A DNA stretch of 64,000 bases, taken from assembly GCA_014377045.1 (NCBI GenBank), contig JACMQI010000028.1, positions 1 to 64,000 of the forward strand, given 5' to 3'. Made by a program: the position numbers and the translations under genes. The stretch comes from a candidate division SR1 bacterium. Its GTDB lineage: Bacteria; Patescibacteriota; JACMRA01. This document shows, piece after piece, positions 8,503 to 16,436 of this stretch. Below the pieces are notes generated by a model. The model worked only from the letters and a program-made list of their open reading frames with translations. It searched no databases and was not told the origin of the DNA. How positions within the stretch are numbered: position 1 is the first letter of the stretch; each line of letters begins with the position of its first letter.

Positions 8503-10065
8503 CTAATAATTTGGTACTACTGTCCAAGTAACAGTTTGAGTATAGATTCCACCTAAAGTATTTCCAGATATTGCAGCTCTTTGATCTACTAAGATAGTAT
8601 TTGTAGTGTCGGTGTTTGCTGGTATGTTTGGTCCGTCACAGCTCAAAACAGTGGTTGGTGATACATAATTAAAAAGAACTGCATTTCCTGGTAGAGGATT
8701 AAAAGCTGTAGCTAAAACGTTTGTACCGTTTGTGCACGAACCAGGAGTTATGATAACGCCATATCCTTCTGTATTAGCTACTATATTAGTACCGCCACTT
8801 CCACCTGTTCCAGCAGTTGCATTCGCTACATTATTAGATTCAGAGATAAGTGGTCCAGATGTTCTGACTTGAATAGAGTATCCATTTCTTGCAGTAGTAG
8901 AGTATTTGATACGATACTGGCATGATCCAACTGAGATAATAGATAAATCACCAAAATCACATAAATTCGTAAAGTTAGCTGTATCTGTAGAATTTCGAAG
9001 TGTCAAAGAAATAGTATCTATTGGGCGTGCATTTGATGATATTGCTAGTGTCACTAATTCATTATATTTTATTAGTGCAAAATTTCGCATTCTGTGTTCA
9101 CGTGCACGAGAAGCAGTGGTTCTCCCTCCAAATCCAAAGTTAGTATTGGTAAGGGTAGGTGCAGTACCAAGTGTAGTGCTAACTCTTAAAGTGCTATTTT
9201 CATACAGTTCTTTGGTTGTTTGACTGTATGTAGCCTTCATTGATCTCCAAATACCATTTGCTATATTTGCATTAGTAGTCGCAAAAGTTGCTGTACCTGC
9301 ACATCCAGCACCAGCACCATTATAGCAAAAACGAGCGTTAAATTCATCAATATTAAAATGAGCTCCTCCTAGTCCTGCGGCATCCTCAGTTGTAGGCGTT
9401 GGTGTGTTATCAAAAGCATATTGCCATATTGCTTGACCACCAGTTGCAGTACCTACTGTACCAGTAAAAGTATCAAACCAAACTTTGTATCCTCTATTAG
9501 GGGCGACTCCAGGTATATATCCAGCATAGTTACAGTATCCAGCATTTGTAACTGCTGTACTCGGTGTAAGCTGAAGCCAGTTATTTACGCTATCCCATAC
9601 TGCTGATCCAGAAAGCGTGCAAGTAGGCGTTGCTGTAAACATCTCATACTTATCAAATACTGTGAGCGGGGTGGCGGTTGTGTTCAGAGTATTGTCGCCA
9701 AAAGTGATATAGTAAGTACTTGTCCCAACAGGTATCGAGGGAATGACGAAAACTACTGAAGTAAATGTTGTATTGCAGTTGAGAAATGCAAAAGTAAGTG
9801 GGGTTGCAAAGTCAGACCCATAGACTCGGATATCACCACAATTAGATTTCATGCGTCCTGCGATTATTTCAGTTGTCGTGTCAAATGTTGCATCGATAGG
9901 GTAGTTAGCTTGTATGCTGCCGATCGAATTTGTAACTGTAACAGTTTTAGTAATATAGCCTGCAGAAAAACTAGAAATATTGGTGTTACAAATAAATAAT
10001 AAGACTATAACGAACGTTGCAATATTTAATACACGATATATAGTTGTATATAACCTTGTATCCAT
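8503..10065 (-). CDS. Surface adhesin-like protein: DUF2341-like, lectin-like and WxL-like domains
   Basis: 520 residues. Signal peptide about 1-34. A DUF2341-like domain (about 37-130) shows AGRMKSNCGDIRVYG, the family's GxMRxDxxDIR pattern. A concanavalin-like sandwich follows (about 135-340: GGAHFNIDEF, GIWRSMKATYS, ELYENSTLRV). The C-terminal about 170 residues match the ends of the proteins at 10107 and 13705: CDFGDL, then RNGYSIQVRTSG, ending GIYTQTVTWTVVPNY. This order of an FG-type motif, G-aromatic-x-hydrophobic and a terminal G-x-Y-x-x-x-hydrophobic-W-T-hydrophobic strand resembles the WxL domain that binds peptidoglycan non-covalently. It is a paralogue of the next gene. Function inferred: cell-wall-bound carbohydrate-binding protein. 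Confidence 0.7.
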   Translation of the reverse strand: MDTRLYTTIYRVLNIATFVIVLLFICNTNISSFSAGYITKTVTVTNSIGSIQANYPIDATFDTTTEIIAGRMKSNCGDIRVYGSDFATPLTFAFLNCNTTFTSVVFVIPSIPVGTSTYYITFGDNTLNTTATPLTVFDKYEMFTATPTCTLSGSAVWDSVNNWLQLTPSTAVTNAGYCNYAGYIPGVAPNRGYKVWFDTFTGTVGTATGGQAIWQYAFDNTPTPTTEDAAGLGGAHFNIDEFNARFCYNGAGAGCAGTATFATTNANIANGIWRSMKATYSQTTKELYENSTLRVSTTLGTAPTLTNTNFGFGGRTTASRAREHRMRNFALIKYNELVTLAISSNARPIDTISLTLRNSTDTANFTNLCDFGDLSIISVGSCQYRIKYSTTARNGYSIQVRTSGPLISESNNVANATAGTGGSGGTNIVANTEGYGVIITPGSCTNGTNVLATAFNPLPGNAVLFNYVSPTTVLSCDGPNIPANTDTTNTILVDQRAAISGNTLGGIYTQTVTWTVVPNY

Positions 10066-10106
10066 ATTTATAGCAAGTATTTTGCTTTTCTCGTTTCATG
10101 TCAATA

Positions 10107-11642
10107 CTAGTAGTTTGGTACAACTGTCCAAGTCACAGTCTGAACATAAATACCTGCCGAAGTAAGGGAAGAAATCGCTATACGCTGATCCACAAGCACT
10201 GTGTTTGTGGTGTCGATTGTTATGGGTTGATTTGTGCTATTGCATGAAGTTATAGTTGTTGCGGTCGTGTAATTGAAGAGTACTGCATTACCTGAAGCTG
10301 GATTAAACGATGCTGCAGGGGTCATGGTTCCAGTACTACATGAGTTAGGGGTGATAATAACTCCATACATTTCAGTTCCAGCGACAATTAGTGTCCCGCC
10401 AACTCCACCTGTACCAGCAATAGCGTTTGTCACTGCAATAGCTCCATTGAGTAAATTCCCAGATGTTTTAACCTGCAAACTATATCCATTTTTAGCAATT
10501 GAAGTCACCTTTAGTCTATATTGACAACTAGCAACAGCCGAAGTGACCAAATCTCCAAAGTCACATATATTGTTGTACGGTACGGTATCAGTAGCATTTC
10601 TAATACTAAACGCTAAGTTATCCACAAGTGAAGTATACACCGATTCGCTATATTTCATTATTGCAAGAGCTCTAATTCTGTGAATATTATTTTGACCTCC
10701 AGTTCTACCTGCAAATCCAAAAAAAGTATTAGCTGTATTTACTGCATTAGTCGAAGTTGTTGCGTTGATCCTCAATTGTCCATCTTCGAACATTTTACGT
10801 GATGTTGGGTCGTAGCTTACTTTCATACTTCGCCAAACTCCATTACCTATAATTGTGTTTGCAAAAGAAGCATCGCACGTACCGTTATCTACAGTAGAGG
10901 TAGTAAAGCACATACGAGACTGAAATTCATCATAAGTAAAGTGTTGTCCACCTAACACAATATCTTCGGCTGTAGGTATGGCAGAGTCAAAAGCATATTG
11001 CCATGTAGAATCTGCACCAGTTCCACCTCCAGCATATGTTTGATAAAAAGCTCGGTATCCTTTCGTGGCTAAACTTGAAGAATAGCTATAATTACACGTT
11101 CCAGACTGATTATTAACAGCAGCAGTAAGAGCTAACCACTTATTTGTTGCATCCCATGTAGCACTACCACCAAGCGTACAAGTAGGGGGTGTTGCAGTTG
11201 ACATTTCATATTTGTCAAATACAGCAGTTGGATTGGCTGTCGTTATAGCTGGCGGGTCGTTATAATTTATATATTGAGTACTAAATCCTGTTGCTAAACT
11301 TGGTACTATATAAACCACAGATGTATACGTAGTATTACAACTCAACACTGCATATGTGAGTGAAGTCGTCAAACCGCTATCTGAGAACATGCGTATGTCG
11401 CCACAGTCAGATCGCATAGTACCTGAACTTATAAGTGTAGCAGTATTAAGTATATATTCTGTAGGATAGTTAGTTTGTGCTGATCCAAGACTATTTGATG
11501 TTTTTAAAGCTTGTGTAATACTTCCAATTGCGCGTACTTTCGGGGCAGGCAAGCCTAGTAATATTGTAGATAATGAGATTATTAATATTAATAAGATTAA
11601 GCGCGGCCCAATTCTATTTAAGTTCATATTCCTTAGTACCAT
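10107..11642 (-). CDS. Paralogous surface adhesin-like protein: DUF2341-like, lectin-like and WxL-like domains
   Basis: 511 residues with the same architecture as its downstream neighbour. Signal peptide about 1-38. DUF2341-like part with SSGTMRSDCGDIRMF. Lectin-like part (GGQHFTYDEFQSR, GVWRSMKVSYD, KMFEDGQLRI). The C-terminal WxL-like module has CDFGDL, KNGYSLQVKTSG and the end GIYVQTVTWTVVPNY. Two cysteines flank the CDFGDL segment. The frame begins 29 bp inside the upstream membrane-protein gene, suggesting translational coupling; an internal ATG at 11627 is an alternative start. The tandem arrangement and full-length similarity indicate duplication. Confidence 0.7.
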   Translation of the reverse strand: MVLRNMNLNRIGPRLILLILIISLSTILLGLPAPKVRAIGSITQALKTSNSLGSAQTNYPTEYILNTATLISSGTMRSDCGDIRMFSDSGLTTSLTYAVLSCNTTYTSVVYIVPSLATGFSTQYINYNDPPAITTANPTAVFDKYEMSTATPPTCTLGGSATWDATNKWLALTAAVNNQSGTCNYSYSSSLATKGYRAFYQTYAGGGTGADSTWQYAFDSAIPTAEDIVLGGQHFTYDEFQSRMCFTTSTVDNGTCDASFANTIIGNGVWRSMKVSYDPTSRKMFEDGQLRINATTSTNAVNTANTFFGFAGRTGGQNNIHRIRALAIMKYSESVYTSLVDNLAFSIRNATDTVPYNNICDFGDLVTSAVASCQYRLKVTSIAKNGYSLQVKTSGNLLNGAIAVTNAIAGTGGVGGTLIVAGTEMYGVIITPNSCSTGTMTPAASFNPASGNAVLFNYTTATTITSCNSTNQPITIDTTNTVLVDQRIAISSLTSAGIYVQTVTWTVVPNY

Positions 11643-12639
11643 AAACTACTTTGAAAGGATAAATATCTAGATTTTTATTATCTAAAGCAATAACTGCCAG
11701 CCAGTGGTATGCAGGCAACGCATTTGCTTTTTTGTCTGTTCTCCAACTAGCAGGGGCATTTTTAGTAACGCAAATGTCATTTCGTACAAGATTTATTGAA
11801 CCAGTGTTATCAATGGTAGTAGGTTCTACACCAGGAAAACCGTTGACGCAATTCCATAAAATATCAATTTGCGGATCGAACAAACCATTTTGATCACTGT
11901 CAATATAAATTTGCATCTTACTATCTTTATATTTTGAAACTAAGTCTACTGAAAGTGTTAATTTGGTTTCTTGAAGTTTTGCAATATTGAAAGACTCAAT
12001 TTTTATTTCGTCAATAGTAATCTCGCTTTCCTTTTTTGGCCATAACCTGACTAAGATCTGCTCATTAGTTGCAAGCGTATTGGGTAATATGACAGAGTAT
12101 TCGGCACTTTTTCCCTCAATTTGTCCAATAGATTTAACTATTTCATTTTTTTCATTATCTCGAATATCTATAGCTAGTTTATCTTCAGCTCCCATTTTAG
12201 CATTAAACACTATTTTATGTAAATAAGTACCTTGGGCAGGGATACCAGTAGCAAATGGACGTACAATAAATCCACAACCGTTGAGTATCGGCGGAATCTC
12301 AGGAGTAAAACAATTCGTTGTATTTTTACTTGATATACTTTGTTTTTTAAGTTCTAGCTGATAACCTATTTCACTAACCGCAGAATTGTTATAAAAGCTT
12401 GTAATTGAAGTACTATAATCTTGATTGATGTTTGGAATTACAGGTAATTGAACTAACTTACTATCACTTGCTAAAACAAGATTTTTCGATTGATATTCTT
12501 TGTATTGAAGGAATCCAAGAACTATTATATTAACAACTACTATAGTTACCAATATTAACGACATTAATTTAAATCGATTTTGTAATCCTTTTATCTCATC
12601 TTGTACTATATCTATCTTATTTGTAGAAACATTTTTCAT
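11614..12639 (-). CDS. Membrane-anchored extracellular protein of unknown function with a calcium-loop-like motif
   Basis: 341 residues. A short positive N-terminus and one transmembrane helix at about 24-44 place the remaining ~295 residues outside. I do not recognise the ectodomain. It contains DSDQNGLFD (about residue 249), which matches the DxDxNGxxD calcium-binding loop seen in dockerin and EF-hand-like repeats, and several cysteines that could pair. It lies 10 nt downstream of the DUF916-like gene and overlaps the start of the adhesin-like gene, so it belongs to the same operon. A role as a scaffold or partner for the wall-bound proteins is inference from position. Confidence 0.6.
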   Translation of the reverse strand: MKNVSTNKIDIVQDEIKGLQNRFKLMSLILVTIVVVNIIVLGFLQYKEYQSKNLVLASDSKLVQLPVIPNINQDYSTSITSFYNNSAVSEIGYQLELKKQSISSKNTTNCFTPEIPPILNGCGFIVRPFATGIPAQGTYLHKIVFNAKMGAEDKLAIDIRDNEKNEIVKSIGQIEGKSAEYSVILPNTLATNEQILVRLWPKKESEITIDEIKIESFNIAKLQETKLTLSVDLVSKYKDSKMQIYIDSDQNGLFDPQIDILWNCVNGFPGVEPTTIDNTGSINLVRNDICVTKNAPASWRTDKKANALPAYHWLAVIALDNKNLDIYPFKVVYGTKEYELK

Positions 12640-12648
12640 AGTTATATA

Positions 12649-13614
12649 CTATTTTCTATATTTTTTTATTGTCTTAAAGCCTAGCAAAATTATAATTAAT
12701 ACACCTAGTAAAAGTAAGGTAGTTTTGTATGGAGCAAAAATTATTTGTTTTTTAGTAGTAACGGATTGCGGGTTACTTCCTCCATCAGTAAAATCGAGCC
12801 TTATCTCTATATCGCGCTTTCCAAGCCATGGCAAGGCAAACGTACTTTGTTCATTACATTTTGTCAAAAATATATTATTTCCAAAACATTTGCTGTATGA
12901 TCGTTTTGCACCAGGAAGTATTAGATTATCCGATATAATAGAAGAAAGAGTAGTAATATTGTCCGAATTATCATCTATCAAAAATAGATTTCCAACAGGG
13001 CGATAAAAACTGGTTCCTTTGACCTCTACATCATAGTTTACATCTATTTTATCAAATAAAGGATCTATCCATGCTGGTGTAGCTGAAAAATTTTGGATAA
13101 GTGGCTGTTTAGTGCTATCACCCCCAATATTTACAAAAATAAGTGTAGCAATACGTGACTTCAAAACTACTGTATTTTTTCCATCTACATTTTGCACTTC
13201 ACTACCCCTCGGTTGATATGTAACTGCAAAGAATTTTGCTCCAGGGGATACCTCATCAGGAATAGTAATCTGGTATGTAACTTTAGTATTAATATTTTTC
13301 TTAAAATCTTGAGTTTTTGGTACTTTGAGCCAATAGCTAAAATCCTTTTCAGATTTGAAGGGAACTACATTTGCTGACCCAGGTATACTTCCTTCTTCAA
13401 AAGTTTCTATACTTGTATCTACCGTAAGTAGGTCAGTATCGGTATTGTTTTCGATATCATAATCGATACTGTAAGTTTTGCCAGGTACAACTTCAATTTC
13501 TTGAATCGGAGGAGAAACGATCAAACCTTGTGATGACGATTGGGCTTTAGTATTTACCAATGGATTGAATAAGAAACTAAAAATACATACAAAACTAAGA
13601 AACCTGGAAAACAT
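12649..13614 (-). CDS. DUF916/DUF3324-like membrane-anchored protein (WxL-interacting type)
   Basis: Start set at ATG 13614 because the TTG codons near 13659 form part of the -35 box; this also gives a good signal peptide (SFVCIFSFLFNPLVNTKAQ). 321 residues. The first domain starts IVSPPIQEIEVVPGKTYS and continues DIENNTDTDL, the DUF916 pattern of a Pro-Gly-Lys turn and an ENN strand. A second beta domain (about 165-280) sits where DUF3324 would be. A C-terminal transmembrane helix (TLLLLGVLIIILLGF) and basic tail (KTIKKYRK) follow. In Firmicutes such proteins are encoded beside WxL proteins and bind them. Here it lies between three proteins with WxL-like ends. Family is inferred by eye. Confidence 0.65.
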   Translation of the reverse strand: MFSRFLSFVCIFSFLFNPLVNTKAQSSSQGLIVSPPIQEIEVVPGKTYSIDYDIENNTDTDLLTVDTSIETFEEGSIPGSANVVPFKSEKDFSYWLKVPKTQDFKKNINTKVTYQITIPDEVSPGAKFFAVTYQPRGSEVQNVDGKNTVVLKSRIATLIFVNIGGDSTKQPLIQNFSATPAWIDPLFDKIDVNYDVEVKGTSFYRPVGNLFLIDDNSDNITTLSSIISDNLILPGAKRSYSKCFGNNIFLTKCNEQSTFALPWLGKRDIEIRLDFTDGGSNPQSVTTKKQIIFAPYKTTLLLLGVLIIILLGFKTIKKYRK

Positions 13615-13627
13615 ACACGTAAGGAAA

Positions 13628-13656
13628 ATATAATTATACTTAGTCAAACTTGTCAA
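13628..13656 (-). promoter_or_regulatory. Promoter of the DUF916-like gene cluster
   Basis: On the minus strand TTGACA (13656-13651), then 17 nt and TTATAT (13633-13628); a perfect TATAAT is also present 12 nt after the -35 box. The -35 box begins within the T tract of the preceding terminator. Confidence 0.5.
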
Positions 13657-13681
13657 CAAAACACCTCCAAAAGAGGAGGTG
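13655..13681 (-). terminator. Intrinsic terminator after the short WxL-like protein gene
   Basis: On the minus strand CACCTCC-TCTTTT-GGAGGTG is a 7-bp GC-rich stem followed by TTTTGTT. It separates the first gene of the block from the four downstream, so that gene can be expressed at a different (probably higher) level. Confidence 0.8.
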
Positions 13682-13704
13682 AAATATCAGAAAGTATGAG
13701 TTAT

Positions 13705-14703
13705 TTAGAATGAAGGGGCTACTGTATAAGTTACAGTTTGGGTATAAAGTCCAGCAGAAGTATTAGCTGAAATTGCAGCTTCGTGTCTTATTAATGTTGT
13801 ATTAGTAAGATCTGTAGCAGCAGGGCTGTTTGGCTTAGTAGCTGTTAATAGAGTTGCAGCAGTAGTATTTACATATGAAACATTGTTTGTTCCAGAATAA
13901 ACTGTTGCATTAGTTACAGTACCTCCAGAACCAGTGACAGAACCAGGTGTGATTTTAGCACCATATAGTTCAGTACCAGCAACTTGAGCAGTACCAGCAG
14001 TACCTACAGCAGCATTAGCGAAGTTATCAGTACCATTTGTAAAGTTACCAGTGGTATTTACATTGATAGTATAACCAGATCGAGCATTTGTAGTTACTTT
14101 AAGTCTGTAATCACAAAAACCAATAGCAGAGGTAGTAAGATCGCCCATATCACAAATATTAGTATTTGCAGTATCTGCAGTATTTCGAATTGCAAAAGCA
14201 AGCTGTAAAGGAACACGAGCACGAACTGAAACTACGTTAGCAGATCCTACATATTGAAAGTTAGCACCATAATCAACACCAGCATATACTTTGAAAGAAT
14301 TATTTGTAGCTGTTGAAGTGGTAGTCAAACCTGAAATAGTGATTGTTAAAGCGCCTGTAGGAATAGCAGTTGTAACTGTAGCAGTAAGAATAGTTTCTGT
14401 ACCTGAAGTTGTAATTGTAGTTGTTCCTACAACACCAGTAGAAACCGCAATAGCACCAGCACCAGTATATCCAGCAGTAGGGTAAGTAACCTGAACGGTA
14501 CCTCCAATAGCAATAGTAGCAGTAGTAGTAATAGCTAAGGTTGGAGTAGTGGCTGTAGAGACAGCGACAGCTGAAGGAGCAACTGTAACAGTGACACCAG
14601 CAGCGTGAGTATTCAGAGTAGTGTTAACGGCAAGTCCAGAGACAATGCCACATACAGCTAAAACCGAAAGAGAAAGACGAAAAAATTTGTTTGTTTGCAT
14701 CAT
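13705..14703 (-). CDS. Secreted Thr/Val-rich protein with C-terminal WxL-like domain
   Basis: 332 residues. Signal peptide about 1-34. A Thr/Ala/Val-rich beta region (about 35-165) follows with almost no charged residues. The C-terminal module (about 168-332) has NICDMGDL, ARSGYTINVNTTG and the end GLYTQTVTYTVAPSF, homologous to the ends of the two proteins at 8503 and 10107. It has a strong promoter and its own terminator, so it may be the most abundant product of the locus, possibly a surface-layer or wall-coating protein. It starts the minus-strand block and lacks the DUF2341/lectin part. Abundance and surface location are inferences from promoter quality and composition. Confidence 0.7.
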   Translation of the reverse strand: MMQTNKFFRLSLSVLAVCGIVSGLAVNTTLNTHAAGVTVTVAPSAVAVSTATTPTLAITTTATIAIGGTVQVTYPTAGYTGAGAIAVSTGVVGTTTITTSGTETILTATVTTAIPTGALTITISGLTTTSTATNNSFKVYAGVDYGANFQYVGSANVVSVRARVPLQLAFAIRNTADTANTNICDMGDLTTSAIGFCDYRLKVTTNARSGYTINVNTTGNFTNGTDNFANAAVGTAGTAQVAGTELYGAKITPGSVTGSGGTVTNATVYSGTNNVSYVNTTAATLLTATKPNSPAATDLTNTTLIRHEAAISANTSAGLYTQTVTYTVAPSF

Positions 14704-14746
14704 ATAATATATTTGTTTTTATTTACGTTATTTATCTAACTAAATA

Positions 14747-14775
14747 ATTATATATCATATTTTCGTTTTATGCAA
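14747..14775 (-). promoter_or_regulatory. Strong promoter of the short WxL-like protein gene
   Basis: On the minus strand TTGCAT (14775-14770), a 17-nt spacer and a perfect TATAAT (14752-14747). About 43 nt separate it from the ATG, one of the few genes here with a real 5' leader. Confidence 0.75.
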
Positions 14776-14863
14776 ATAATTCTTTTTTTACTTTCTATTC
14801 AATGAATTTTGGTAGGAGATAAAGGTATTTGACACCTATTTTGAATTTGTTTTTTTCCCAAAC

Positions 14864-15267
14864 ATGAATATTTTGCTTATTTTAGGCGTCAGTTTTTTAC
14901 AAATCATTATTGCGGTATTTTGGTTTAGTTCACCATTTTTGGAAAGTTTCGGATGGCAGTGACTGGTTTTGATAAGATGAATGAAGAGAAAAAAAGAAAC
15001 AGGAAAAAGTGTAGGGCTTTCGTACGTTATACAAGTGGTATTGCAAATTGTCGCATAGTCAGTTCTTTATAATAAATACAAATATTTCATGGCTTATCAT
15101 TTCTTTTTTAATATGGCTAGGTTCTATTTTCCCAATCGTAGTTCAAACTGAGCTTTAGATAAGCGGGGATAATAATATGAAGGTCAAGAAATTAGTAGTC
15201 GTCGCTAGTCAGTTACTTACTTATAACCACATTAATTGGTGGATTTATTTTTGGCTTATTTAGGTAA
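14864..15267 (+). pseudogene. Decayed DUF1761-like membrane protein
   Basis: A TTGACA box at 14829 precedes ATG 14864 (MNILLILGVSFLQ, then AVFWFSSPFLESFGW). After a TGA the sequence continues in other frames as TGFDKMNEEKKRN, ISWLIISFLIWLGSIFP and finally LITTLIGGFIFGLFR before TAA at 15265-15267. This order (WYSP-like motif after helix 1, a charged loop with TGxxxxxxxxKKxN, a WLGF-like helix and a final Gly-rich helix) matches the DUF1761 family of four-helix membrane proteins. At least two frameshifts and internal stops separate the pieces, so it is dead. Confidence 0.55.
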
Positions 15268-15279
15268 GTATACATACTT
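15266..15279 (+). promoter_or_regulatory. Palindromic operator-like site shared with 49528-49541
   Basis: AAGTATACATACTT is a 6-bp-arm inverted repeat that abuts and slightly overlaps the TTGACA box at 15278. The identical 14-mer occurs upstream of the small gene at 49563. A site shared by two small genes with similar leaders suggests a common regulator, but none is identified. Confidence 0.5.
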
Positions 15280-15306
15280 GACAAAAGCTTTAAAGTAGGT
15301 TATATA
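15278..15306 (+). promoter_or_regulatory. Promoter of the 165-residue unknown protein gene
   Basis: TTGACA (15278-15283), a 17-nt spacer and TATATA (15301-15306). Unlike most genes here it has a leader with an AGGAG ribosome binding site 7 nt before the ATG at 15345. Confidence 0.7.
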
Positions 15307-15344
15307 CTGTGTAGTAATTAACACTTTTTCACAGGAGAAAAACA

Positions 15345-15842
15345 ATGAATTCTAATGATTTTTTAGTTCAAGATTTCAAAATTGGAGAGACTACACAAGT
15401 ATTTGAGTATAACGGTAAAACGTACATTGCACTACTTGAGTATGATCCAAAACAAGATATGAGAGCATTTCTTTATATTTATGAAGGAAATACTATTCCT
15501 GAACAAAAGAGCAACTACGCTTTCCATGCTTGGATTTCTGCTTTAGCTGCTGATTATAGTGGTCGAGAAAATTCGACTTCCTGGTGCATCTCTCATGTAG
15601 TTGAAATTGATAAAACTTTACGTCCATTATTTCTTGACACAATGTTGAGAAGTTTTATGACACGACCTAAAAAAAGTTCAATTGCCAGCTTTTCAGTTGG
15701 TTCTCCAAAATGGATAATTACAATTAATTGGCTAAACAAATACAGACTCAATTGGGTGAATGACAATGTTATAATCACATCTAGACACTGGTCTATTTGT
15801 CCAGAAGAAACACCACTGAGCAAGCTACTTAACCTAGTTTAG
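15345..15842 (+). CDS. Soluble protein of unknown function, 165 residues
   Basis: No signal peptide or membrane helix; mixed alpha/beta composition with many aromatic residues. I do not recognise a family. The start is firm: promoter, AGGAG at 15333-15337 and ATG. The N-terminal part (FKIGETTQVFEYNGKTYIAL) loosely resembles the start of the small frame at 49563, and both share a 14-bp palindrome upstream. It is followed closely by an acetyltransferase gene. The Shine-Dalgarno and leader are atypical for the window and could mean recent acquisition or high expression. Confidence 0.65.
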   Translation: MNSNDFLVQDFKIGETTQVFEYNGKTYIALLEYDPKQDMRAFLYIYEGNTIPEQKSNYAFHAWISALAADYSGRENSTSWCISHVVEIDKTLRPLFLDTMLRSFMTRPKKSSIASFSVGSPKWIITINWLNKYRLNWVNDNVIITSRHWSICPEETPLSKLLNLV

Positions 15843-15927
15843 CTCAATGTTAAATTACTTCACAAGCTTTGTTATAAATACAAGGCTTGATTTTTTTATG
15901 ATTATAAATTTTACTTTCTATCAGATT

Positions 15928-16428
15928 ATGCCTACAATCCTAAGACTAGCTACAATTAGCGACTTACCACTTATTAAATACTGGGATAAAAAACCTTATA
16001 TTATATTTGCTTCTGGAGAAGATGCTGATGTAGTAAATAATGATTGGATAGATAAGCAACTCCGTAATCCGTCTAAATTTGTACAAGTATATATCGCTGA
16101 ACTTGATAGTAGAGAGATTGGTATGGTACAAGTTTGCGACCCTGCAAATGAAGAAACTCATTATTGGAGTAAGATAGGACAAGGACTTCGAGCTATTGAT
16201 ATTTGGTTAGGTGAGGAAAACGATTTGGGAAAAGGTTATGGCACAACCGTAATGAATCTGATTATTGCAAAATGTTTCGAAGACTCGTCAGTCAAGGCAA
16301 TTATAATTGATCCTTTAGTTATTAATAATCGAGCAATCAGGTTTTATAAAAGACTAGGTTTTAAATTTGTAGAAAACAAGTATTTTGAAAAAGATTATTG
16401 TGCAGTTTACAGATTAGATAGGTGTTAA
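15928..16428 (+). CDS. GNAT-family N-acetyltransferase, AAC(6')-like
   Basis: Start placed at ATG 15928, giving 166 residues that begin MPTILRLATISDLPLIKYWD, the usual opening of this family. An upstream in-frame ATG at 15847 would add 27 hydrophobic residues that do not fit. The acetyl-CoA binding motif A appears as DLGKGYGTTVMNLIIAKCF, followed by DPLVINNRAIRFYKRLGF, the motif-B arrangement typical of the aminoglycoside 6'-acetyltransferase/AacA4 branch. It could modify an aminoglycoside or another small amine; the substrate is not determinable. It converges with the DUF1993-like gene, 8 bp apart. Confidence 0.75.
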   Translation: MPTILRLATISDLPLIKYWDKKPYIIFASGEDADVVNNDWIDKQLRNPSKFVQVYIAELDSREIGMVQVCDPANEETHYWSKIGQGLRAIDIWLGEENDLGKGYGTTVMNLIIAKCFEDSSVKAIIIDPLVINNRAIRFYKRLGFKFVENKYFEKDYCAVYRLDRC

Positions 16429-16436
16429 TAGTGACA

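Noticed and set aside
8906-9223. Plus-strand open frame inside the adhesin-like gene
   Set aside because: Mirror of a long Thr/Val-rich coding region; the same is true for the plus-strand frames near 10273, 12725, 13984 and 14291.
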